Source: Agarophyton chilense (lineage: Eukaryota > Rhodophyta > Florideophyceae > Gracilariales > Gracilariaceae). Taken from it: 64,000 bases of DNA. Shown here one piece after another: positions 41,011 through 52,070 of the stretch (positions are counted from its first letter, which is position 1; each line of letters starts with the position of its first letter). Position numbers and translations under genes: made by a program. The stretch spans positions 237,795 to 301,794 of the forward strand of contig JARGXX010000040.1 of NCBI GenBank assembly GCA_030374765.1, read 5' to 3'. The notes below the pieces were generated by a model. That model was not told where the DNA came from and did not search any database. It worked only from the letters and a program-made list of their open reading frames with translations.

Positions 41011-41170
41011 ACACACAATTACAACATATAAGCGTGCGCAATACATTACAAAAACTGTTGCCACGAAATAATATCAACGAGTCACGGTACAGCCATGAAG
41101 AATACAAATACGAAAAGATGGGGCGGTTGCATCAAGAGAAGGTCAGTTTCATCAACCTACCATTCTAATA
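41011..41170 (-). repeat. copia-2 5' LTR remnant
   Basis: Direct partner of 36186-36346. It lies about 160 bases upstream of the gag start. Confidence 0.6.
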
Positions 41171-42379
41171 GAAGCATTCACGTTAGTCGGTTATCACAGT
41201 TTTTATGAATATAATCCGTTCATTGTAACAATTCCTATCATTGTCGATGACAGTACACATTCATCTTTAGTGCTCAGTCTGCTTTTTCCCTTAATAAGAT
41301 TTCTACACCAATCGTGCATTTGACTAACTTTACTTCTTCAATCAACACTTTTCTTTGAAAAACAAAGTATTGAGAGTGCTACCAAATAAAAGAAGAAGCT
41401 TATTTATCTTCGTAATCATCTTCGAGAACTCATACAAGTGCGTACGTTAAGTTTTTTTCAAACTCTTTGTAAGATTTTAAGTTGTGGTCGAGATCTGTTT
41501 GGCTACGTTTCCCCTTTCCAAAACAGTTTTAACACTACAGTCAAAGAACGTGGTATTTCTTTGTCATCGCAGATATTTCGAAATATTTACAGTGCTTCCT
41601 TCCAGTTATCAGTAGTTGTTTCGTTATGAATATTTAAAGGAGCCTGCCAATTTGGGCAAACTGTATATCAGATGAGACGTTCAGTCTAACCAGAGCTAGG
41701 GCTGCCCGCACATGGGAAGAGAGGCGGCCTGAGCCGGAAGCAGCCACTAGTATTGCGTGCTTTTTCTCAGCCGTTCCACTGGCTTTGGCTCAGCCGTGCC
41801 ATCGTCTCATAACTCGCTTCGGCACGAGAACTCTCAGTAAAAATAATAGAGAAAGCTGGCCGCTGCTTCCAACTGCGAACAGATCCAGCACTGTTTGTGC
41901 AGCCAATGAGAAAGGAGCCACTGACGTCTTTTCATTGGCTGCCCGCCGTAGTAGGAACGGTCAGGTGGTCGCCGGCGCCTCCACTTAATGAGCCCGAGAA
42001 TCGCGACGCTCCCGTACTTAATCCCGGACTCTGTTCACATCCTCGTATGGTGCGACTCACACATCTTCAGTCGTAGCTTCAGTCTCAGCTTCACTCACAG
42101 CTTCAGCCGCAGCTTCAACAGCACCTCGAGCAAATAGCTTCAGCGGGTTTTTGCAGTGTTCCCAAGCGCGACTCAAACAACTATCTCAGTCGCAGCTTTA
42201 ACAGCAGCTTCAGCTCCAGTGTCAGATTCTTCAGCCAAGGAAATGTTTGAGCTTTTGCCTTCGTATCGTCTTTCGGACGAAATACCCATGAAAGCACCCA
42301 GAGACCAATAGCCCATTTTACAAGCCGAGGGGATGCTTCGGCTATGAGATGCTCGCTTGAGCTTTACCATCTTGTGAAT
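41171..42379. other. Spacer between copia-2 and copy C
   Basis: No supported gene. 41171-41640 is AT-rich. 41690-42000 is GC-richer and unassigned. A degenerate short-repeat patch is listed separately. Confidence 0.5.
42064..42222. repeat. Degenerate AGCTTCAGYCNC short repeats
   Basis: About nine GCTTCA/GCTTTA-cored units (for example GTAGCTTCAGTCTCAGCTTC, CACAGCTTCAGCCGCAGC) in two patches, 42064-42150 and 42190-42222. Unit length is around 12 bases, imperfect. It may encode Ala/Ser repeats in one frame, but no gene was found around it. Confidence 0.6.
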
Positions 42380-45074
42380 CTCAGAACTGCCCTCGGTTGT
42401 AATCGGATATGTACATTTCTACGGAGCGCTACAACTATCTACTGCACCAAACTCACCTTCAGACCTCCATGTCGTCCCCATCGGCACCTTGCGACACATT
42501 ACCATCTTCCGCATCTCCTGAATCGGTCTCTGTACTGCTCACAACTCAACTTGATCTTCCGATGACTTCTTGCACCTCCCGCCGCACTGCGGTACATCTT
42601 GCGTCGGCAACCGGCCCATCGAAACTCAGTGGTCGATACCGTCTTCTCTCCCAGCTTCTGTGACTCACTGCAACATTTCCGATAGGACTTTCCCCAAAGG
42701 CGAATGGTGACCGAGTACCCGGTGTCATTGAACCCAGATCGTTGCCTTGACTTCTCCGCACGCTGTGCTGTCAACTCAGAGCCATATTCCTCGTTGACGG
42801 TGACATGAGAGAAACAAAAATCGATCCGATTTGTTTTGGGGATATCTGTGTCTTCATGATGCGCATAGCACTCTGCAATAATTTACGATCAATATCCTCA
42901 AACATTTTCTTTTGTTCCCTTCCCTGACGGCGGCTTGCCCGTCTGGAAAGGTCATTCAAACCTTCTGAAGCTTGGTCGTCTGCCTTACTCGCTCGCAATG
43001 CTTCCGCTAATCTCTTTGCATCTCGGCCTCCATTATCTTCGCCCGTCAGTACGATGAAGTTGCTCATGTAAGGCACAAACACTTCGTTATAGAAGCGAAT
43101 GATATCGCCTGTCTCTTCAGCCGTCGATTCCGGTCGTGGCCCACTATCATCGGCAGCATCTTCCGCCAACAAATGCCCGAAATCTCCGAGAAAAATGTTA
43201 CGGGACACTGGTGGAGAATTGCTCAGAAATGTGGAATCACTTGTGTGCTCCAATTGATTGTAGTGCCACACGATATGGCGGAACTGCAGTTGGATATGTT
43301 GGATCTTGGCCACGCCATCTATCACAAACAGGATGATCAAGTCAATATGTCTGTTGACTGTCAAATTCCATCTGCACCACAGAGCATACTGCACGCTTTT
43401 CCACACTGCCGAACGAAGGTTGGTGGGGCCAAGTCTTCCTAACAAATCCCCTATTCTAGTGCTTGCCAGGGCAAACAATTTTTCAAAAAAGAAGTCTAGA
43501 ACTCTTGCTCTGGCTTCAACATCTCCGTACAGTCGTTCCGGACGCCCCATTTCTTTCAACCTTAGTGTGATCATCGCCTTTGTTTCTATACGTTGTCCTT
43601 CTTCGATCTTCTGCTTTTGCGGCGTAATCGGGGATTGTTCTACACTTTCTGGCTGTTCATTATGTTCTGGTGACTGATCGGACATCTGTGTGTTCACCAA
43701 CACTCGCTCCGACAAATTTCTCTTTTGGTTAGAACGGTTTCTGCTCATCTTGCGTACAAAGGAAATCTCGACTACATGCTTGAAGAACTCGTACCAGAGG
43801 CGAGTCATGTCTCCATGCCATCCATTCTAGAATACGAGCGTCACAGCTATTCGAATGATTAACCAAGCGATGTGGCATCTGTGGTACAAGGGTATAGAAT
43901 GTTTACAGCGCCTCGTAAGCTCAAAGGGTGATACATTGAACGCACGATAGGCAACTGTGAAAACGTGAAGATCCCTTCTACCCTAGGCATAGACAGCGGT
44001 ATCCCACGCGAAAGTGAGAAAGCTTTTGTGTAGGATGTAGTTGTGAAGTACATTGCTATTAAACTTTTCAGGCTGTTCGCGTAACCGACGAAGTTCCTTC
44101 TCGAGAATACCTTCGATGGTTGAGAAACAGATAGCCAGAGCTTCACGTTTGTACCGGGAATTATTCAGATCCGTAATCACGTCACAAGGCATCAGAGTAC
44201 CGTCTGCCAACATCAATGATAGCGTATAATGGGCGACCACCCCCAGTGACCCTTCTCAGATCGTGCGATATAGCCACACTTTCTGGCGGGCATGTGAGAC
44301 ACGTTTCGCTTCGAGTTTCTGGTCGTTTCTGCTTCAGCTCACTGATCCATGTTGCAGATCGATTGTTGTCAGTGCCGGGAGTGAGAGCAATGTTTGATGA
44401 TGGAGGTATAGGAGGCACGATAGTCGTACAGTGCGGCGTAACGACAGCTACTGTGGCCAGTGCCTCCAATGCATCAGGGTGAGTGGACAGATAGCGTGAG
44501 AAGCGAACCGGGAATGACAGTGACGAATGCATGGCAGATTGAGTGCGCGTGCGACACGGCGTAGGCGGGCGGGCTTATGATGGGGTGACGGCAAAGTCGG
44601 AAGCCTTCCGAAGATTTCGGGGGCGTGGGGTAGGTGCTGCAGACTGGTTTTCGCCGTCCATACGACGTTTGCGATTGAGAGGTGTGGAAGGCTGTGATGA
44701 GGCTTTAGGCGTTGATGGTGCTGCGTGGGTAGTGGGCTGGGCCGGAGATCGTACGGGCACAGACGGGTCCTTGTTGCGTTTGAACGGTGCAGCGACGGAT
44801 GGTTGTACTGGGCGGAGGCTTTGCCGCGAAGTTGATGTTCCAGCGCATGAAGACTGACGTGGTAAGGGGAGCGAGAGTGGTAAAACGGCAACGGCAGTAA
44901 GCTGTGGCGCGTGAAGAAAGATACGTTCGTCGCTTACAATACGGTCATCGACAGCGGTGAGTTGTTGTGCATACAATTCATCTATTGACTTGCCATGGGC
45001 ATCGATATCATCTTCAGTAGCCTGAAAGAACGATAACCGAGTGAGGATAGCGGGGGGTAGGAGAGTTACAACTG
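42380..45074 (-). pseudogene. RBR-like pocket protein, most continuous copy (copy C)
   Basis: A 345-codon frame (42771-43808) spans the A/B spacer (QSPEHNEQPESVEQSPITPQ), an uninterrupted B pocket (codons about 102-255: RVLDFFFEKLFALASTRIG, RHIDLIILFVIDGVAKIQ, DIIRFYNEVFVPYM) and the start of the C-terminal region (QIGSIFVSLMSPSTRNM). The TGA at 42771 replaces the CGA of copy B. Beyond it lies MTPGTRSPFAFGESPIG, like the RB C-terminal segment. Upstream, the A pocket has the same TAG and frame breaks as copy A. It starts at the module Z junction, so the N-terminal domain is truncated before SFFQATEDDIDAHGKSIDE. Confidence 0.85.
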
Positions 45075-45386
45075 TGCGTTGGTATTGGTGCAACTCGCTC
45101 GACACGGCGCATGTGATACGAAATACGGCGTTCTCAGGATTGTATGCTGCAATGAGACCGGACTGCGTGAGGCAGGCGAGCAGCAAATGGTAGGTTTAAA
45201 AATGGTGGTACCAGGACCCGGACGGAGATGAGAGCGAGGCCTTTGCAATGATGAACAAGAGCCATGCGAGGGTCGTGAAACAGAGGGGTGATTGTGAAGC
45301 AAACGGCGACCAATGAGAAAGCGTAGCTTTCTCCAAACGTTTGCTGCAACCATGAAGGCGGTGTGCGATGCACGACCGTATGGTGT
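45075..45386. other. Module Z, copy C-specific replacement
   Basis: Between RBR (ends ...VVTLLPP) and the remnant of X (SYKKA), copies A and B have about 680 bases of RBR N-terminal sequence and X; copy C has these 312 unrelated bases. One minus frame is hydrophobic and protein-like (SLVAVCFTITPLFHDPRMAL, then VHHCKGLALISVRVLVPPFL). Family unknown; helical repeats are possible. Confidence 0.6.
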
Positions 45387-45438
45387 TGCTTTTTTGTAGC
45401 TCTTGAGACCGCTACCATCAAAGCTCGGCCGGAGTTTC

Positions 45439-46211
45439 ACATCTGATCACTCGTGTGTTCATAGCTGCAAAAGATACTTTTCGAGCAACGTTATACTAGT
45501 ATGTATCGTTTTTGAATGGCAACGATACACGTGAGAGCTTTCCAACATGTACCTCTACCCCACTACAGGAGACAAGCCAGTGACCACCACAATCACTTAC
45601 TGTCCAACTGTGTTGATATCTCGAATCACTTTGTTTCCTTCGACGACACCAACTGCGGCAACTGCACCCAGAGCAACGCCGAGCGCATTTCGTTCTGCTT
45701 GTTCGTGTCATCTGCACCAGCTTCTGATTTGCATACGCATGTGCGTCTCTTGGAACCCAACGAATGCTGTCGTATGACAGACACCGGCGCCTTGCCATGC
45801 GGTCGACATCCATGCTGCCATGCGCTTCCCTCTGTTTTGGAACGAATATCAAATGCTGTTCAGTCCGCGATTTTGTTGGAGAGCAAAGCTCCTGAATTCT
45901 TTCTGTTCTGGTTTATTGCGACAAAACTGGTCCAAGATGATTCACATCGCGTTCAAATTTTGGTTTTCACAGAGGATGGAAGCCAGTGTGCTTTTCGGCT
46001 GCGATGAGAGATGATGCTCCGTGACGAAAAACTTCGAGTACTTTCGGACACTAGATCGAATTGAAACAGATCACACTTTTCAGTACTTGGACGCTGGTGT
46101 CGCCGGCGAACACCGAGCTACCTTGCGTCTTTGCCATCAACGTTGGTCGAGAAATATCGCCCTCTGTGTGTTGAAGCGTTTCTCTCACCGTTCGTTCTGT
46201 GTACTTTACAT
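45439..46211. other. Module W (copy C)
   Basis: Same module as 5705-6478, with substitutions that extend the plus frame at 45516 to 163 codons. Confidence 0.6.
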
Positions 46212-46283
46212 GCGTTTCAATCCTTGGGTCTTCCCTCGAAATAAGCAAGGCATCTCACACAACAAACAACCCAATCGTTTAAT

Positions 46284-47525
46284 ATGGACAGTGAACTTGT
46301 TGCACACCAGTTTTCGGGGTTTCTCTAGAGAAGGCGATTGCACTACACAAATCGCAGCAACCAAAACAGAAGAAGCTTAGATGAGTTTCCCCGCGCTCTC
46401 CGACTACCGCCGCTTGGAAACCCTCAAGCAGGGAGTCTTCCGAGCTTCCAATCTCTATTCGGCCGCCACGAAGAGTCAAGACTTCCATCCGGCCATCGAT
46501 TTGTTTCTCAACGACTATCGCCGCTTGGAATATCTCAACCGGGAAGTCTTCCGGGTTTCGAATCTTCATTTGGCCGCCCAGGCGATTCCAGACTTCCATC
46601 CGGCCATCAATCTAGATCTCTTCGACTGCCGCCGCTTGGAATATCTCAACCGGGAAGTCTTCCTGGTTTCGAATCTCTTTTCGGCCGCCCGGAAGATTTA
46701 AGACTTGGATTCGGTCATCAACCCACTTCTTGCGATGTCCGTCGGAGTAGAAGTGGAACCGTTCGTCCCGTGTCTCTCGAATGGTTTCAGGAAGCAAGTT
46801 GCGCTTACCCCAACCAAGACTGCATTCCAGTCCCACGGAAATGAACAATACACGGAAATCCCACACCAAAACCGCCATGGGGGAACAGCGTGGCGAAGAG
46901 GCAACGTTCTGGAAGTACTTCAGGAACATAATAGCCCGGAAGAAGGAGCCCCAGAGATGGCACAGAGATTTTCTTCAGGCAAAATTCACCAATATGCAGT
47001 TCATGTGCTTTGTTCTGCACCGCAAGCGTTGTATTACACGCAAGAAGTTCCCAACCAGTCTCCTGAGCACAACCTCCGTGAAGATTCGTTTTTGCCGGAG
47101 AGTAAAGCTCCTGCTGATTGCTCGGCTTTCCCAAATCATCGACAAGGACTCGAAAAACTTGGCATCACAGGCTCCCATACCAAACGTCCCAAGATTTTCC
47201 AGTGTGAGTAGTGTACGAAGTCGTTTGGTCGCAAGCATCATAAGGTGCGACACATCCAAGCCATTCATCGAAAAGTGAGTTACTTCAGCTTTCACTGCGG
47301 ATCTCAATCACGTCGGTCTTTTCTAACATTTCTCTTTGCAATTGCTTTTGAAACCATCTTCTTTGACATATTCATATTGGATCGGGTAGCCAGGTTTTGC
47401 AAAGAGCACTGATCGAATTCCACATGAAAACTGCTCATTAAGCTTTCGAGCATTTGCAATTTAGGCTGTACAAGATCTACTTTACGGAGATGGAGGATAA
47501 TTTGAGCCATGTATGCGCAGAGCAC
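46284..47525 (+). pseudogene. C2H2 zinc-finger gene (copy C)
   Basis: Collinear with 6551-7788, but the first ATG frame is stopped after GFL (TAG near 46326), and a frame change near 46845 separates the three 37-residue repeats from the finger. TGG in finger 1 has become TAG (47213-47215). It lacks finger 2, as in copy A, so finger 1 and the decayed fingers 3/4 remain. Clearly non-functional. Confidence 0.75.
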
Positions 47526-47612
47526 CCCAATCGTCACAGTTTATCAACGGGTGTGAGGAAAGTATAGCTTGCGACTCTAGCCGTAATGTAGTAAGTTATC
47601 CACAAACTTCTA

Positions 47613-48485
47613 TCAGTGTTCTGTCGCCTGAAGGTTATGCTCAGGAGAACTGCTTGGAAACTTCTTGCGTGGAATACAACGCTTGCGGGGCAGAACAAGG
47701 CACGGGAACTGCATATTGGTGAATGTTTTCTGAAGAAACCCCCTTTGAAATCTCTGGCGCTCCTTCTTCCAGACTATTATGTTCCTGAAGTACTTCCAGA
47801 ACGTTGCCTCTTCGCCACACTTTTTCCTCATGGTGGCTGTTGTGTGGCATTTCCGTGGGACTGGAATGCAGTCTTGGTTGGGGTAAGCGCAACTTGCTTC
47901 CTGAGACAAATTGAGAGACACCGGACGAAAGGTCCCACTTCTACTCCGTTGGACATCACAAGAACTGGATTTATGGCCAAATCCAAGTCTTGAATCTTCC
48001 GGGCGGCCAAATGAAGATTCCAAACTTGGGAGAGTTCTCGGTTGAGATGTTCTAAGCGGGTGTTCTCGGAGAGAGCTGGTTTGATACACGGATGGAATTC
48101 TTGAATCTTTCGGGCGGCCGGAGATGGATTCTAAGCGTGGAAGACTGCCCGTCTGAGGGTTTCCAAGCGGCGGTAGTTTAGTTGGAGAGCGGGGGGGAAA
48201 CCCATCTGGGAGTCTTCTGTTTTCGTTGCTGCGATTTGGGTCGTGCAGCCCACATGCCGAAAGGCCTTGTGAGTAATTAGTATACCTATCTTGATACCGC
48301 TGGCAATCGTAAACTGAGAGAAATTCTCTAGTACGCGAAATAACAAGACACGCATTATAAGCTGTCTTCTTTTCCACACTTTTCTCGCGTTCTATCAGGA
48401 CGCAAGACCGGATCATGTCCTCAAAAGACGGAGAAAGAAACCTCGGACACGAAATCATAGGAAAGGGTGATGTAGTCCACACCAC
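47613..48485 (-). pseudogene. Mirrored zinc-finger-related copy (copy C)
   Basis: A 290-codon minus frame, equal to 7876-8679 plus 23 more N-terminal codons (MVWTTSPFPMISCPRFLSPS) because the upstream stop differs. Two 37-residue repeats, no fingers. Confidence 0.72.
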
Positions 48486-48605
48486 ACGATAACAAAGAAG
48501 AAGCGAGCTGTCCTAAACATAGTAGCGTTGCTATATTTTTGTTACGTTGTGAATGGCAATTATTTCTTGGAAAGACATTTGCTCCGAGTGGCGGACGCAT
48601 GTTGA

Positions 48606-48926
48606 GTGGTCCGAAACTCCGCCACCATGGCGAAAGTCCACCGTGTGCGCCAACCAATCTGCGGATTATTTGATATACTTGCTTGCACCAGAGGCTGTCG
48701 ATGGTCAAATTTAGCAAATCTGGAGATAAGATGCGCCTGCAACTGCACGCGGTCGCAACTGTACAAATGCGCCCTGAAATGGTTTCAGCGCAGCTTGGCC
48801 ACAGAACAGATAAAACTCCGACCAACTTCCACACTAGCTTCGACCGTTGAAAAGGATCAGGCGGCGAGCGCGGAGCCCGCGCCCGCAACAGCATTGTTTA
48901 CCTTACCCACCGCACTTGGAAAGTGA
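48606..48926 (+). other. Copy C-specific segment with open frame
   Basis: About 280 bases here have no counterpart in copies A and B. One frame is open for 106 codons (HRVRQPICGLFDILACTRGC, then RWSNLANLEIRCACNCTRSQ), rich in Cys and Arg. Unrecognised; may be an insertion in C or a deletion in A/B. Confidence 0.35.
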
Positions 48927-49530
48927 ACGATTGAAGCGGCAACCCTTGCGTCCGCCGGCTGTTGTTGTTGGAATGTTTTCTCTCTCAGGACACGGTCTGA
49001 CGCGCCAAGAGGGCACCAGAACTCCTTCAACTAAAAGGGCTATGTACCTCGTGCCCAGCTTTCAGTGGCGCAATCTTCATCTAGCACCTTGGACGTCCCG
49101 GTCGAGCTTTGACGACAATGGTCTCGAGAACGGCGACAAACGTAGTAGTTGTGGTCCAAATTCGTTTCGGAGCCGCCATTCAAGTTCGACTCGACAAATC
49201 CTGTGTTAATTCCCATCGCTATTTGTCTGTAGGATCAGCCGCCCCATTCCTATTCAAGCGCTCCCGATGCAAGATTGTAGCCTAGCATCGCCTTACCTGC
49301 CAACCACTACAATGTATTTGAATTTCATCTAACCGTTTAGAACCAGAACCCAGCCGACTATTGCTCATCCCGACGCACTAAGGTTACTGAAACTACGCTC
49401 TTGTCTCCACTACACTACAGAGCGCCAAGCTCTGGTACGTTCTGAAGAATTGAGAAGAGTACCTGTACAATTTGAGACAAGAAAGTCATGCCCAGGTCTC
49501 TCTATGCCACGGGCACCAGCGACACACTGT

Positions 49531-49535
49531 ACCGC
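49531..49535. other. Empty site of the solo LTR
   Basis: CTGTACCGCATCC is continuous here, while copies A and B have ACCGC, the 230-bp LTR, and ACCGC again. It dates the LTR insertion to after the split of C from A/B. Confidence 0.88.
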
Positions 49536-49830
49536 ATCCACGCACACCGGCCTTGTATAATTGTGTGGTACATGACGATCAACCCAAGTACTACCAGACT
49601 GCAGTGAAACAAACAGAAGACTTGGAATAACTTACACCCAGTCAATGGTGAACGGGCATTGGCGCGCATTTCTGATTTTCGGCATGAACCTAAGCGCGTA
49701 GGGACACAGCATAAAATCAAAAGCAGTGGGCACTGGGTTGGGAAACCAAAGAGGACGGCGTTGAGCGTGCAGGAGGGAAGCGGCAAAACCAAAACCTGTG
49801 CTGGACAAGTGTTAATACATGCTACTGACC

Positions 49831-50573
49831 TGTCGCGATACCATCACGAGATTTCACAGAAAACCCTCGAACTGTTTTACAACAGCACTGTTGTGGGCTC
49901 TATGAATATCAACCGTACTGCTGGAAGAGTACGCTGAATTTCTCAGAAGAATTTGTGTTTTCCTGAACAACGATGAAGGACATGGACGCCCGATGTGGAA
50001 TGTCAGTTAAGCCTAAGCCAAAAGGGCACGCCACAACGATCGAAAAGACCCCGGCCTCGATCGAGCAAACCAAAGTCGATGGCAGAATAGACAGGAGCGG
50101 AGAAAGATGATCAAGCCCCGGCCTGTGCTGAACAACTATTTATGAGCGTTCCAAATCTACAGCGGTTGCCCTACGAGATGTGAGACAGTCAGTACACTAA
50201 ACTGTTTTAAATGTGCACCGTTTCGGCCAACTTTGAGCACGCATATACGGCCCATTGATCGCATTCTCACCCACCGGGACATTTTAAGTTTCCAACAAAT
50301 GATGTCACACTGGCCAATCCGTTTCCTCTTTAGAACACTTGCTGGAGTGTCACCTGCAAAACTGCTTGATATCCACATTTGCGCCAGCTCATGAATACAG
50401 TTTGCTTTCGCTACGCTCGGGAGGAAGTATACCAGTACGGAAGGTACGCAATCCCCGTAGACAAACGCAAGTGCTGCACGTAAACAGTTGCCCATCTGCC
50501 AGTTTCAGATACGCTGCCGAATCAGCATCTGTTCAGATGCAGTCGAGGGACAAAGAGGTTGGAGACGGAAAGG
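49831..50573. other. Spacer without recognised gene
   Basis: Unique within the window. Open frames up to 112 codons on both strands overlap each other; no family recognised. Confidence 0.45.
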
Positions 50574-51580
50574 TTACGGTGCACGTTTCTGTGCTTGGGG
50601 CACAGTCGCCAACAACATGTACATTTTACCAAAGCTGATATCATCCATCACGTTAAGCACTATCTGTCTATGGATGTCCATTATTGCTTCCAAAGCGCAC
50701 AGCTTTCCATCAAGCCTAAATTCCGTTCCCCCGCTAAGTAATCGCTCCCAATTCTGTAAACTGCACCCACAACGCAAATTCTGTACCATCTTCGAATCGC
50801 GTTTCACATCTGATCACTCGTGTGTTCATAGCTGCAAAAGATACTTTTCGAGCAACGTTATAGTAGTATGTATCGTTTTTGAATGGCAACGATACACGTG
50901 AGAGCTTTCCAACATGTACCTCTACCCCACTACAGGAGACAAGCCAGTGACCACCACAATCACTTACTGTCCAACTGTGTTGATATCTCGAATCACTTTG
51001 TTTCCTTCGACGACACCAACTGCGGCAACTGCACCCAGAGCAACGCCGAGCGCATTTCGTTCTGCTTGTTCGTGTCATCTGCACCAGCTTCTGATTTGCA
51101 TACGCATGTGCGTCTCTTGGAACCCAACGAATGCTGTCGTATGACAGACACCAGCGTCTTGCCATGCGGTCGACATCCATGCTGACATGCGCTTTCCCTC
51201 CGTTTTGGAACGAATATCAACGGCTGTTCAGTCCGTGATTTTGTTGGAGAGCACAGCTCCTGAAGTTCTTTCTGTTCTGGTTTATTGACACAAAACTGGT
51301 CCAAGATGATTCACACCGCGTTCAAATTTTGGTTTTCACAGAGGATGGAAACCAGTGTGCTCTTTGGCTGCGATGAGAGATGATGCTCCGTGACGAAAAA
51401 CTTCGAGTACTTTCGGATACTAGATCGAAGTGAAACGGATCACACTTTTCAGTACTTGGTCGCTGGTGTCGCCGGCGAACACCGAGCTACCTTGCGGCTT
51501 TGCCATCAACGTTGGTCGAGAAATATCGTCCTCTGTGTGTTGAAGCGTTTCTCTCACCGTGCGTTCTGTGTACTTTACAT
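50574..51580 (-). pseudogene. Module W with extended 3' side (copy D)
   Basis: 50806-51580 equals module W. Unlike the other copies it continues leftwards into a protein-like minus frame: FEDGTEFALWVQFTELGAI, then after a frame change GTEFRLDGKLCALEAIMDIH and RQIVLNVMDDISFGKMYMLL. This suggests that W is a fragment of a longer gene read on the minus strand and truncated at 5705 in the other copies. Not identified. At 51580 it is joined to the HEAT fragment. Confidence 0.4.
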
Positions 51581-52070
51581 CATCAACTCGACCATCAGAA
51601 TCACGCCGTTCGTCATGCCGCTTGGACAGAAATTGCGCGCTTGCTCCATGATGCCACTCCGCATCCGCGCCTGGCGCACGCCATCCTTTCCCCGCTTCTT
51701 GCCGTGCTCCATCACCCTCACGAATATCACTTTGAAGTAGTCGCCGCCCTACTTCCCGACTTGCTCTCGTCCCTGTGCGCATCCGATCAGCCCAATTTCA
51801 CCGCTCATCACACCACGCTCATGTGCGCCGTCATGGACGCCGTCTCTTTGCTCAACAAACCCAACCACGCACTGGAAAACCTTCTCACGGTCTTGCGCGA
51901 CGAGCAGTACGCCCGCATAATGCCCCGGCACGCTGCCAACCGCGCGCACTCGTTTCTTAGCACTGCTCTCTCTCTTGCCTGCGATCCCCTGATTTGGACA
52001 CCCAACCCAACCTTCGTTCGGCAGTGTGGAAAAGCGCGCAGTATGCTTTGCGGTGCAGACGGAATTTGAC
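51581..52070 (+). pseudogene. HEAT-like fragment fused to an RBR B-pocket piece (copy D)
   Basis: Plus-strand version of the HEAT fragment, longer at its N-terminal side than copies A/B (HNAVRHAA-type start, WTEIARLLHDATPHPRLAHA). It keeps the frame through LSLACDPLIW, where A and B are shifted. Near 52004 it passes into the same RBR B-pocket junction as in A/B (LRSAVWKSAQYALRCRRNLT in one frame), and it ends at 52070. Orientation is opposite to copies A and B. Confidence 0.65.

Larger units (their letters stand above)
36186..41170 (-). mobile_element. copia-2, old Ty1/copia element
   Basis: Minus strand, order gag, protease, integrase, reverse transcriptase, RNase H. Ends are the diverged direct repeats 36186-36346 and 41011-41170. 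Its Gag, protease and integrase are related to the fragment inserted in the RBR pseudogenes (MGPA start, WTDGKG/WTDGRG, LLDDGA/LLDDEA). Target duplication and exact LTR borders could not be fixed because of decay. Confidence 0.85.
42380..49830. repeat. Segmental duplication, partial diverged copy C
   Basis: Collinear with copies A and B but lacking the 2.7 kb HEAT/copia insertion (junction at about 43422) and the solo LTR (empty site 49531). It has module Z instead of the RBR N-terminal part and X (45075-45386) and about 280 extra bases at 48617-48890. It is clearly more diverged from A and B than they are from each other. Confidence 0.92.

Noticed and set aside
42340-42380. Left terminus of copy C as a transposon end
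   Set aside because: No inverted or direct terminal repeat or target duplication could be found at this border.
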